From Forficula auricularia (taxonomy: Eukaryota > Arthropoda > Insecta > Dermaptera > Forficulidae), in assembly GCA_024734495.1 (NCBI GenBank), contig JALMQS010000621.1, positions 930,001 through 994,000 on the forward strand: 64,000 nt of DNA, given 5' to 3'. A program made the position numbers and the translations under genes. The notes beneath the pieces are model-generated. The model was not told the DNA's origin. It saw nothing but the letters and a program-made list of their open reading frames with translations, and ran no database searches. How positions within the stretch are numbered: position 1 is the first letter of the stretch; every line of letters begins with the position of its first letter. This document shows positions 36,538-47,872 of this stretch, piece after piece.

Positions 36538-36574
36538 GCCCTGAGGAAGTCAACAAAGTTGACGAAACGTTGGC
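36538..36574 (+). ncRNA. Hammerhead-like motif G2, intact core
   Basis: GCC, CTGAGGA (36541-36547), extra A, stem II GTCAAC-AAA-GTTGAC (6 bp, exact), GAAAC, GTT, GGC. ACGT is the palindromic stem III half and GCC/GGC forms stem I. The mirror copy at 36413-36449 carries the mutated core, so of the two only this one could be active. Confidence 0.5.
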
Positions 36575-37676
36575 AAAAAATGAAAATTATTTGCATAAGC
36601 TATTGTCCTTATTTCTCTACACCAACTTTATTAATTATATCCTATATAAATTCATGATATAGAATATATATGTGAAAGTAAAAATGAGTAAAAGTGGAAG
36701 TCCCTCTTGGCCTATAAAAAAATTCTTTTTTTTTAATTTGTTTTTATTAGAATAATATCAAGTGTTATCTCTGCAACGAAGAATAAAAAAAATGAAATCT
36801 TAATTTTTGATAAGTTATGGGGGTTTGAGGAATAAGAAAATATTAAATTAAATAATTAAATAATTTCAAAATTAACTGACAATTGTGATGTGATAGAATT
36901 TTTTTTAGATATTTCCACTGTATTTAGGAGTAGGCGAGTAGGGATCAAAATATTACTTAATAATATGAAAAACTTTTCAAAAGTTAAGTTTCGAAGTCCT
37001 TCATAATTAATGATAATACATTGTTGCATAGGTTTTATTGTACGCTTGTACTCTCCAATCTGCAAGTTTTATTAGCGTTGTTCAGTAGCTGCTGCACATT
37101 GGATTATCAAATTATCATGATTTTGTAGTCTCTGCTTATGTTTACTTCTCACTATCATTTTTGTTCGTTTACCAGAAGAATTCCGAGATCCCTAACAAGT
37201 TCAAATTTAAAAAGAGTTTCAGTTTATTTGTCGGCTTCTCTCTGAAGCTCACTTGTGGTTATTCTCGTTTTTTCCAAATTTTCATATTCTTTTTATAATT
37301 ATTATAGGTATTTCCATATATTGGGATCTTATTAATTCATTATTAATGATATCCAGTACTTTACTTAAGAGTTTTTATAAATGTTTTGATTTATGGTATT
37401 CCCTACCTTTGTACCCGTATCCCAAGGTGCAAATAATTAATTAAGCTTATATATGAAATACACGTCGTCTCAGCCCCTATTTACGGAGCAGCTATTAAAT
37501 ATTGATTTATTCTTGCTAAATATTATATTTTCACATAATATAATAACTCCAGAAATAGAATCAGATATATCGTGTACCTAATTAATAAAATATTTTAATT
37601 AATTTTCTAATGATTATCATATTAAATCTTTATTTTTAAGTTTTTATAAAAAATTTCATTTTATTCATATTTAGAA

Positions 37677-38205
37677 ATTTGTAATACTACTTTCGAAAGT
37701 CCAATCTGTCCAAAAACATAAATGTGAAAAAGGGGCAAAGTTCGGTACAAACGGCTTTGCCGACAAAAGAGCTGAGATCTAAACCGGTACCAAGTTCCAT
37801 AGCAGTTGCTTAAATCATAGCTATAATAGAATGTATTGTTACAACGTTCTTCAATTGATTTAAAACAAAATTTGTTACGTTCTTTGATATTACATTTATA
37901 ACTTGGCAAGTTATAATAGTCAATAGCTTACGTTTAACGCGATGATATTTAATACAAGCTTAAAATTTAGCTTTGCTAGTTGTTCTATTTTATACTACAA
38001 ACAATATAGTCGGATATAAAACTTGCCAAGCTATAAATTTAATATCAAAGAACGTAACAAATTTTCTTTGAACGTTGTACATTCCTATAGCTATGATTTA
38101 AGCATCTGCTATGGAACTCGGTACCCGTTTAGATCTCAACCCTTTTGTCGGAGAAGCCGTTTGCACTAAACTTGGCCCCTTTTTTACATTTATGTTTTTG
38201 GACAG
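37677..38205. repeat. Long imperfect inverted repeat (arms about 190-240 bp)
   Basis: Left 37677-37917 and right about 38017-38205 are inverse copies. Landmarks include 'gttacgttctttgatatta', 'aatcatagct', 'ggtaccaagttccatagcag' and 'gtccaaaaacataaatgt'. Both arms have indels. The centre is about 100 bp. The 82-codon frame in the left arm is a by-product. Element type unknown. Confidence 0.6.
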
Positions 38206-38779
38206 ATATTAATATTTGAAAAGTTTTATCTTTTAATTTATCTAAATAATTACATTTAAACATTTATATTAATAATTATTAAATATTTCTCATAAAATAT
38301 CGGTTAAAAACACGGTCGGTTTTTCATAAATTTCACCCCTTCATTTCGGGCCCCGAAGAAGGGAAAGTTTCGATTTTTCAATTTTCTCCTTTATTAATGT
38401 GGCAAGCTTTACCAGTATTGCAAATTTCAGTATTCTTGCTTGATTGTATTTCACTATATGTTAATTAAGCCCGTAAAAATTTCACCTCTTCATTTTAAGT
38501 CCTGAAAAAGGAAATGTTTCAGTTTTTCGATTTTTCCTTTAATTGTAGCCTAAACTCTACCAGTATGTCAAATTTCAGCATTCTAGGATCAGCGGAAGTA
38601 CTTTAGGTTTTTGATTTGTCAGTGTTAAAAATGGCGCTTTTCAGAGCTTAATAACTCAAGAACTATAATAGATTTATTCATGAAATTTGGGATTCTAGGT
38701 GTTCTAGTGGGCCTTATTAGGCATGCAAAATTCCAAGGGTGTAGGTATAATAGTTTATGATTTATTATTTATATATATT

Positions 38780-39080
38780 CATATTAAACTCGCAGTTGAC
38801 ATACTTACCTTGTTGATTTCACATTTAATTAGCTGTTTTCATACTTAACTAACGGTTTAAATACTTAACTCTCAGTTTTCTTACTTACCTCCTCGTTTTC
38901 CTAATTAACTCTTCGCTTTCACATTTAACTCCATATTTTCATATTAAACTCGCTGTTTACATACTCACCTTGTTGATTTCATATTTAATTAGCTGTTTTC
39001 ATACTTAACTCACAGTTTAAATACTTAACTCTCACTTTTCTTACTTACCTCGTTTTCTTAATTAACTCTCCGCTTTCACA
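38780..39080 (+). repeat. 160-bp higher-order repeat built from 20-bp units
   Basis: Two 160-bp copies start at 38781 and 38941. Each is made of eight 20-nt units of the type AACTCNCNGTTTTCATACTT, which differ from one another more than the matching units of the two 160-bp copies do. That is the pattern of a higher-order repeat: divergence first, block duplication later. The second copy decays after about 39060. Confidence 0.7.
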
Positions 39081-39729
39081 TCTTACAACTATATTAATAT
39101 TTAATGAGAAATCCAAAGGGTTATCCAATTGTCGAGACAAATCATTATAGCATGTACTTAGTTTGAATATTGGATTAGCTTCAGAGTGACGACTGGAGTT
39201 ATTTGAAAATATAGTATTAAATAATTTAACATACAAATAAATATATTTTTTATTATTTTAATTATTTTAGTAATAAATAATTAGAATAATTACATAGAGT
39301 TCAAAAGCAATAAATTAATATTTTAGACATTAAACTATGTAAAATCATAACATTTAGTCATTTCAAATAATACAATACCTTATTGAAATCTTAATAAATA
39401 ATGAACATTTCCATCATTGAAATAATAAACACTCACTTATTGAAATATGAAAGATTGATGCAAATAAACATATAACATATCGCCGCCTTAGAGAGTAAAC
39501 CTGCTGACTTACAACAAGGAAATTTTACAGGGGAGAGAAAAAACAAACAAAATTTAATATTGTTGTTATGGAAAAAAATATTTTTCATATTTTTTTTCTA
39601 CAACTTACGATTGTAAATTTTTAAGTAGGAGTTTTACTTGGACGACGCTGCATCTCTTTTTTCTTTCCAACGGTATTAATATCTCATATTTGATAAAAAA
39701 TGGAGTTAGCAGCTTTACAATCTAAGCCG

Positions 39730-39850
39730 ACAATATATATATATATATATGTAAATTTGAACCCAGCGCAAAGGCCATCAGCGCTAGCAGCGACCTCAAC
39801 GGGCAGAGGAGAACAGAAGACAGAAGATCCCTCATTCATTATAATAGAGT
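39730..39850. repeat. (TA)n and a GC-richer block
   Basis: A (TA)n run near 39732-39750 is followed by 'cagcgcaaaggccatcagcg' and 'gacctcaacgggcagaggag', then AT-rich DNA. No family is assigned. A similar (TA)n run borders the repeat at 40040. Confidence 0.3.
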
Positions 39851-40054
39851 TTATTAAATAAACATTTACTTAAAGAATAACTAAGGACTTTAAATTTTGA
39901 TTCTCCTTTTTAGGTGAATATGCTTGTCACTTTAACCATGTATTATATTTGTAAATAAGCTTTTTTTAATTATTAAACTCCTTTTTAGCCGAATCAATTT
40001 TTATTTACCAAAGGAAAATCCTGAGACAAAACGTTATTACATATATATATATAT

Positions 40055-40155
40055 ATATGTTTATTTGCATCAAGCAGAGGACAACTTCTTTGTTTCTCTC
40101 TATGAATCAACAACTCTGCTACTCTCGGCAAAATAAAAACTTTTCAATTAGAATT
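40055..40155 (+). repeat. GCATCAAGCAGAGGACAAC repeat, copy 3
   Basis: The plus strand reads 'gcatcaagcagaggacaact', 'ctatgaatcaacaactctgc' and 'tactctcggcaaaataaaaa', the inverse of 27654-27740. It is preceded by a (TA)n run. Only one arm is present here. Confidence 0.55.
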
Positions 40156-43100
40156 AGTTTTCAAGATGAATATATTGTAAGCTCTCTGATTATTATTGAC
40201 ATTTCCCTCTGACTGGTTACCATAATGTAATTTCCCATAGATCATTTTGTGCAGCATGGATTAAATCAGCAAAACTAATCATTCTAATAGCCATTCACTT
40301 TCTAATTCAATTCAGATGTCATTTACAAATAAACACCCATTATAGATCAACGATTTATATTAATTAACTCTAACTACCGGCACATTCCGTTAACCTTAAA
40401 TACTAGAGGGCCATACATTATTTTCTTCAATATTTCTAAAGATTAAGGGAAGTTAAACACTTTTTTTAAAATCAAGACCAAAACCGTCTAATTCCCCAAT
40501 ATGAATAGTCGCTATCTGAAGAAGTATAGATAGATCTTCTTTAAATTGATTTTCTTTATAAGTGAAAACATTTTACAAGAAAAGTTAAACGTTAAATTAA
40601 AGATCTTATTGGATATGTTTGATGCATTCTGGAAAGTCAGCTTATCACTAGTAATGATACCTTTCTTATACGTATGTAAATATATGCTCAGCTAGAAAAT
40701 TTCATCAAGTTTCCAGCAAAATTTTACAATTGAGTGTACCTACTATATAAATCAATAAAATTTTCTGCATAATGTCGGAAGGTTTTCATCTCTAGGTTTA
40801 AGCCATTGTCCATATTGCAAGTATGGTCCTTGGATTCAACTCTCGAGAGGGCGATCTGGCCTTCTGACATGAAATAAATCTAATATAATAAGATATTTTA
40901 TAACTAACTTTCCTTTATTTTAAACATAATATCAAATGAATACAGAGCCTTTCTTCATATGGAAATTTTGAAAAATACCATTTTTTTTTTTGAAAAATTC
41001 AAAAAACTCACTTGTTTTTATTTGTAAAAAAATTAATAAAAGAGGAAAAATCACGATAAGGGTGATATATGGTAAATTCAAAATATATAGAATAGATAAA
41101 GTAGTGAGAATCCAATATGAATTCATTGCTTGACATTTATTGACAGGCAACATCGCTGACAACAACTGTAGTGATTTTGTAATTCACCAATGGCGAACGC
41201 CTCAAGCACCCGCTGCTGATTCTTGCCAAATTATGGAAAAACATAAAATTTCAATAAAACAAAATATAAACAATTTAAATTTGATTTTATTATAGTGTGT
41301 GAGGCATACCTGCCTGTCCTGTAAAGATCTCTTTAAGTAGAATTAGGAATATTTTTTTTTTTTGTTTTATAATTAATTTAAGCTTTGTCTAAGAGTTGAG
41401 ATAAACAAATTGGCGACCAAAATGCATTCTATGGGAAATTCATCCCTTGTTTGTGATCAACTATTCTAATTCGTTTTTAATTAAACTCTTTTGTTTTTAA
41501 TTAAATCTTGCTTTTAGATTTTTTTTAGTTTCTTTTGTTAATTTTATAAATTGTATTCTAACGATCTTTTATACTATCCTTATTCTTTTTCTTTCATTAT
41601 AATCTTCTAGATTGTTTTCTTATTTAAAAAAAAGTAAAGAAAAAGGAAATTAGGTATTTAATCTTTCTCAAAAAGCAGACTAAGATTCAAATTCATATAC
41701 TTAATTAGTAGTCATTTTGGTACTGTTCTACTTCAATTGCGCATTGTTTCCTGAAGCATTCTCTTGACCTGACAGTGTCATTTTCTACCCAAAAGGAAAC
41801 TTGCACTCTAGCAAGGAAAGAGCTGGACCATTGCTATTTTATTTTACTTGCCATTGGTCTTATAAATATGGTCCACCATTTACGTGGTATCATGTATAGG
41901 TATAACGTCTTTGGATGAAGTGACTGAATATGTCGTCTTAAATTTTTTTTTATTAGAAAAATATTTTTTTATAATCTTATTAATAAGGTAACCCAACAAA
42001 AAAAAAAATTCTTAACGATATGATTATTATATATTTTCCTAGGACTATTTGGGACGCTTAATTTGAAAATCTCATTGAATAATAGACAGCATCAGCTCTA
42101 GTTTTTGATATACATTGGTCAAATCTCCGATTCAAAACAACAATACTTCAAATCTATATATTTAGTTTTATTAATTGAAAAATAGCTTCCACATTTACGA
42201 TGTGATTTTAGTTCGATTTATAGTAAAAGAAACTAAAACTAAATTTTTTGAATGAAAAAAAATAAATGAAAAATTAGTTTTAGTTTTTTTTTTTTACTAT
42301 AAATTGAATTCTCTTTGAGCTAAAAAGCCCTGGTAAAATGGAATTGATAGATTATTCAATTAATAAAACTAAGTATTGCTGTCAATATACAGCCAAAATC
42401 TCATTTTTTGGTGAATTGACCAAATGTATCTCAAAATTAGAACTTATAGAGGAAAATTAGTACCTACTGTTTTGTTTTTGGAAACAACTTGTCAAATATA
42501 CCAATCTGTCATGTCTAGCATTTTAGGTAAGAAAATATGTGTAGGCCAATTTAATAAAATCTAATAAACTGACAATCGATTTATCAAACTATCTCATATC
42601 AATAAGATTTAGGGAACGCGGTGTTGGTTTATAGTACTCCTTGTGAAACACCACCAACTCCAACCTAATTTAATTTTATCTCATATCACAGTCAGTATAG
42701 TTATAGGTCTCACAATTGATTATTTTAGACCAACAAAAAATGATCAATTTATGGCTATTTTAATATAATTAAATTGGCAGAATCTTAGGGAATTATTTTT
42801 CAAAAATAATTACAGGAACAATAATAAGCTACAAGAAATTCTTATACTAATCAATAGTGTTGTAACTGGAGCTTAGCTGACTTAATGAGTTCAGATTTAG
42901 CCTTCAGGTGAACGATACTAAGGGTTTGATGACCTATGGGTAAGCATGTCTGTTTTAGACTTAAAGTCAAAACACTTGTCAGATTGCGTTTATTTTCGGT
43001 TCAAGCCTTAAGTGATTGCATACATGCATGAAACATGGCTGATTTAGGAAGGCAAAGATATTTGGCTCTTTGATCTCAGGACAACCAATCTGCTCTAATT

Positions 43101-45112
43101 CACCAAAAAGGATAACTTACTCTATATTACCTTATCAAGATGTTCAAAAGCTTAGAATTTTACATTTTCTTCTATTTGTTCAATATTGCCAAGTTTTATA
43201 AATATTAAAATAAAGTAAAAAATAGACTTATTTAAATATGTGTACCGTGTACTTATAAATAGAAAGGCCTTTTATGAGATATTTAGAAATATATTTCAGA
43301 AAAACCTTTTTATATATTAAAAATTGACAATATTAGATACTCATCAATAATTTATTATTCAAACATACTATATATCTATACAATGGTGGAAAATCTTTTA
43401 AATGGTATAATCAGCAACTAAAATTTTATTGAAATTGAAAATTTGGGAAAATTATATTATGCTAATACACAGATCATTACAATAATAATTTTTTATCATA
43501 TCTATATGTTAATTAATTAATTAATTAATATATATTTTTGCAAGTTTTAAATTTTGATAAAATTTCTCAGCTCGATCTCTAGTCAAGTTAAACTGAAGCT
43601 AAATAAAGAGGTCCTTAGAGAGAAAAATATTGGTTTGGAATAGAATTAAACAGAGACATGTTAGACTTTCGTCTTCTCATGATGATAGTATAGATCTATA
43701 ATAAATTTTGATTCTATTAACTCGCTTAAGATTAAGAAATTTAATTTTAACATACTATTAAATATTTCAACATTTTTTATGTGGTTTGATAATATTAGAG
43801 TTATAGGCTATAGCTTTCCACAGAATAGATTGTTATTTTGCCTATTGATTTTAGTTTGTTTCTTTGTAGGGATTGTAAAATTTTTATGACTGACTTTACT
43901 AATACCCTTAATAATACTGTTCACTTGTGGAAATGTCCAGATTAGACTAGTTGTGTATGCCGGGAATGTAATTTACTAAAGTATAGTTCGCTTAAGTGTA
44001 AAGGCAAACATCTTCTTGCTCTTAAAAGGACATTTAGTGTACATTGGATTAATTACGGAGTAAAGTTTCTCAAGTCACCAAGTCCCTCTAGAGGCGAGCT
44101 ATTTATTTAGTTTAGCAAATTTTAGCAATGAAAACTTGAAACTTAAAAGATTAGTGGGTGAAATATTATAAAATATTTTCAAATGTTTATCAATTAAGGT
44201 TAGATCATAAAATTAAAAGACTTCTTTAAGAAACATTCAATTTTAGTGTTTATTAAAATATAATTTTTAACCAAATAATTTAATTCATAAAATTAGCTGT
44301 ATAAATTGTGATAGGGAAGTATTAGAATAATGGAGAATTTACGAATATCAATATGTGATAATAATAGTAAAAATTCTGAATGCAGCATGTTTGCTGCCAT
44401 TCAACACAAGGTCACAATTTCGATTTTTCTAATCCTAAAATTTTTAATTAAAAGATAAATTTAAATAATCAAAATGAAGGAAATATTAAAATAATAATAA
44501 AAACACAATATACAAAAGATCAGATATAGATTACGGATTTAATGATTGGGAGTGGAGTTGTTTTTTTTCAAAAAAGAACTTTCCTCTCAGCTCTCAGTCA
44601 ATTAATTGACTTCTCGTTGAACTTGAGACGACTTCAAACCTACCCGAGTCGAAATTTAAGTACTTCTTTTATCCCTCAGGCCCGAAATAGAACCGATTTA
44701 GAGCACTGTAATCCTGCCTAGCTCCTACATTGAACCCCGAGATCCTACCATTTACTGTGAGGTACTACTTTGAACCCCTAAGTCCGATATTAAAAATGAA
44801 GACCTACTATTGTCCTCTTGAACCCCATAATAAATTGATATTTATATGAACATCTATATTATTTTCGCTCACTTAGTTACCAAATTTTCATTTTGTGTAA
44901 ACACGATTGTTCATATGTTCATATTAATAAAATTTTTCCTGCAAAAAATGTTTTTATTTCTCCATTTGTGCCGGTGTTCTCACGGACAGCAATTAAGATA
45001 AGTTTTTTGGAGAAATCAGTAGGTAATCTCAACAGATATAGGCAACAGTTTTATCCAATAAATCAGCATGAAGTTACTGGAGGTCTTCTTCTTCTTCTTC
45101 TTGTTTTTAAAC

Positions 45113-45454
45113 CTATAGGTTTGTTTCTTCCAGATCGTCATGCCATCTTTTCTTGGGACGACCTCTACTTCTTATTCCAACCGGCTTGTTGGTCATCACT
45201 TTCTTTACTAGTCGGTCTTCTGTCATTCTTCCCACATGCGCGTACCATTCTGTTCTTCTTCTCTTGATCCATTCTCCCACCTTTTGTATTCCACATTTTT
45301 CTCTAATATCTTCACTCTTCATTCTATCGAGCCTGGTCACGTTCATTATCCTTCGCAATGTCTTCATTTCTGTTGTTTCCAATAATTGAGAAGTTTTTGC
45401 AGTATCGGGTCTTGTCTCAGCTGCGTATGTTAATATTGGGCGTACCACGGTTTT
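45113..45454 (-). pseudogene. Non-LTR retrotransposon RT C-terminus (RTE-like)
   Basis: The minus frame gives 'KTVVRPILTYAAETRPDTAK', 'LLETTEMKTLRRI', 'RLDRMKSEDIREKCGIQ', 'RRTEWYAHVGRMTEDRLVKK' and 'RSRGRPKKRWHDDLEE'. This is the conserved tail of insect endonuclease/reverse transcriptase elements. The frame is open to 45113, but the polymerase core is missing: it is cut off at about 45454 by an inverted scrap of the 225-bp satellite. The frame extends a further 18 codons into the satellite by chance. Confidence 0.75.
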
Positions 45455-45514
45455 GAGTCCTTGAAGACGAGCGCCATATTTGTGTATATTTGTGGCGCTC
45501 GTCTTCAAGGACTC
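45455..45514. repeat. Inverted junction at the left edge of the satellite
   Basis: 21 nt at 45455-45475 (gagtccttgaagacgagcgc c) are the exact inverse of 45494-45514, separated by 18 nt. The right arm is satellite sequence that recurs in every unit; the left arm lies between it and the RT pseudogene. The array therefore begins with a short flipped piece of its own unit. Confidence 0.7.
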
Positions 45515-47018
45515 ATCAACTCTTAGGAACTGATGATGGCATTATTTAATTAAAGCCGAAACGTTTTCTATAATTGGGAGTTTTTTATTCAGCAGAGGCT
45601 ACCCATTGGCTGAATCCCTCTCCATTACTTAATTATATACATATACAGCCATCAAATTGTATCAACTTTATAACCATTGAGGAATATCATCATGCTCGGA
45701 CACCTTATACACAAATATGGCGCTCGTCTTCAAGGACTCATCAACTCTTAGGAACTGATGATGGCATTATTTAATTAAAGCCGAAACGTTTTCTATAATT
45801 GGGAGTTTTTTATTCAGCAGAGGCTACCCATTGGCTGAATCCCTCTCCATTACTTAATTATATACATATACAGCCATCAAATTGTATCAACTTTATAACC
45901 ATTGAGGAATATCATCATGCTCGGACACCTTATACACAAATATGGGGCTCGTCTTCAAGGACTCATCAACTCTTAGGAACTGATGATGGCATTATTTAAT
46001 TAAAGCCGAAACGTTTTCTATAATTGGGAGTTTTTTATTCAGCAGAGGCTACCCATTGGCTGAATCCCTCTCCATTACTTAATTATATACATATACAGCC
46101 ATCAAATTGTATCAACTTTATAACCATTGAGGAATATCATCATGCTCGGACACCTTATACACAAATATGGGGCTCGTCTTCAAGGACTCATCAACTCTTA
46201 GGAACTGATGATGGCATTATTTAATTAAAGCCGAAACGTTTTCTATAATTGGGAGTTTTTTATTCAGCAGAGGCTACCCATTGGCTGAATCCCTCTCCAT
46301 TACTTAATTATATACATATACAGCCATCAAATTGTATCAACTTTATAACCATTGAGGAATATCATCATGCTCGGACACCTTATACACAAATATGGGGCTC
46401 GTCTTCAAGGACTCATCAACTCTTAGGAACTGATGATGGCATTATTTAATTAAAGCCGAAACGTTTTCTATAATTGGGAGTTTTTTATTCAGCAGAGGCT
46501 ACCCATTGGCTGAATCCCTCTCCATTACTTAATTATATACATATACAGCCATCAAATTGTATCAACTTTATAACCATTGAGGAATATCATCATGCTCGGA
46601 CACCTTATACACAAATATGGCGCTCGTCTTCAAGGACTCATCAACTCTTAGGAACTGATGATGGCATTATTTAATTAAAGCCGAAACGTTTTCTATAATT
46701 GGGAGTTTTTTATTCAGCAGAGGCTACCCATTGGCTGAATCCCTCTCCATTACTTAATTATATACATATACAGCCATCAAATTGTATCAACTTTATAACC
46801 ATTGAGGAATATCATCATGCTCGGACACCTTATACACAAATATGGCGCTCGTCTTCAAGGACTCATCAACTCTTAGGAACTGATGATGGCATTATTTAAT
46901 TAAAGCCGAAACGTTTTCTATAATTGGGAGTTTTTTTTATTCAGCAGAGGCTACCCATTGGCTGAATCCCTCTCCATTACTTAATTATATACATATACAG
47001 CCATCAAATTGTATCAAC
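45494..47018 (+). repeat. 225-bp satellite array, about 6.8 units, one hammerhead per unit
   Basis: Unit length is exactly 225 bp: the word 'gggagttttttattcagcag' recurs at 45571, 45796, 46021, 46246, 46471 and 46696, and at 46925 with two extra T. Units are almost identical. The main variant is GGCGCTC (units 1, 5, 6 and the junction) versus GGGGCTC (units 2-4). Each unit has a 66-codon ORF (MGVFYSAEATHWLNPSPLLN..), which exists only because 225 is divisible by 3 and the units are clones; I do not treat it as a gene. Each unit carries a CTGATGA..GAAACG hammerhead-like motif. The array ends mid-unit at 47018. Confidence 0.9.
45500..45570 (+). ncRNA. Hammerhead-like motif of satellite unit 1 (repeats every 225 bp)
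   Basis: CTGATGA at 45530-45536, extra T, stem II GGC/GCC with a 14-nt loop (45538-45557), GAAAC at 45558-45562. Two pairings are possible. As a type I dimer, ACGT gives stem III, GTT the cleavage site, and TTC with GAA starts stem I. Alternatively GTC at about 45500 acts as the cleavage site, with stem I TTCAAG/CTT-AG-GAA and stem III ACG/CGT. Equivalent motifs occur in the next five units, at +225, +450, +675, +900 and +1125. The final partial unit ends before its motif. Confidence 0.5.
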
Positions 47019-47334
47019 ATTAAATATATATTAATTAACGAGGCAAATTTGAAATATAATTGTCAGCGCGGATTTTAAACTGATGGCTCCAATCGATTTT
47101 CATTAACCAGGCAAATTTGAAATTCTAATTTCTAATTTGGACTCGAATTTTGAAATGAAAGACTTCAACTCATTTTAAATTAAGAAACATTAAATATATT
47201 GATCATTATCCCCCCCCCCCTCGCCACTCAAAAGTTAAAGAGGCGAAACTTTTAAGAGACGATGTATTTTCGGTAGTTTACCGGTATACATTTGGAGTGT
47301 GGGTTTTTAAGAGGAATAAAATTTTTGGACCGAG

Positions 47335-47407
47335 ACGCTGCCCGCCAGGGCACCAGCCTGGAGGGCTGAGCTTCGAGGGCGTGCCTTCGGCACGCCCTCG
47401 AAGCTCG
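47335..47407 (+). mobile_element. Helitron-like 3' block with an 18-bp perfect hairpin
   Basis: 'gagacgctgcccgccagggc' matches 9670-9690 ('gagacgccgcccgccagggc'). It is followed by GAGCTTCGAGGGCGTGCC (47368-47385), loop TTC and the exact complement to 47406. Stem and context match the Helitron C 3' end, but the CTAG terminus is not seen after it. Confidence 0.45.
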
Positions 47408-47611
47408 TTTGTAAATATGTGAATAATAACTTTTGTACATAAATTTTTGTCTTGGGTAAATACTCCTGCAACTATGTAAAAAAATAAAGTCAATATAATA
47501 ATAATTATTATTTTTATTATAATCCAATAGCTTATAGGGGTCCAAAATAGGCCCTAATTTTTATTCCCATCAGAACCGACTTTGAACCCCAAATTGTTAA
47601 AATGGGAAATT

Positions 47612-47872
47612 TCCCGTATGGAAATAATTAGATTTTCGAAATATGTTTTTTATATATTTTTTTGAAAATATCAATAAATATATTAAAAATATAAAATTTT
47701 TGTGTTAAATTTTTATAAAGTTTATATTAGAGCGACATAAAAATAATTATATTTTAAAAATTTATAGAAAACAAACTTTATATAAATTTAACACAAAATT
47801 TTTTTATTTTTAATATATTTTCAATAAATTTATAAACAACATATTTCGAAAATCTATTTATTTCCATACGGG
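47612..47872. repeat. Inverted repeat, arms about 118 bp
   Basis: 'cccgtatggaaataattaga' at 47612 and its inverse ending 47872 bound AT-rich arms that pair with indels ('tttcgaaatatgtt' and 'gtgttaaattt' landmarks). The centre is about 25 bp. It looks like a foldback element inside the larger 44.6-48.0 kb unit. Confidence 0.5.

Larger units (their letters stand above)
36365..36640. mobile_element. Palindromic hammerhead-bearing element
   Basis: The left arm ('aggacaatagcttatgcaaa', 'ttgccaacgtttt') and right arm (inverse, 36541-36620) each carry one hammerhead-like core facing the centre, around about 90 bp of unpaired sequence. Outside the cores the arms share 'ttgcataagctattgtcctt'. Confidence 0.6.

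Noticed and set aside
40028..40050. 'cctgagacaaaacgtt' as another hammerhead-like core
   Set aside because: There is no stem II between the CTGA and AAACG strands, so the fold cannot form; it may only be a deleted relic.
45574..46899. Six 66-codon ORFs as a repeated gene family
   Set aside because: They are clones of one satellite unit whose length is a multiple of three. There is no homology and the frame overlaps the hammerhead-like motif.
45494..47018. CRISPR-like regular array
   Set aside because: The units are identical throughout with no variable spacers, the period is 225 bp, and the context is a eukaryotic intron.
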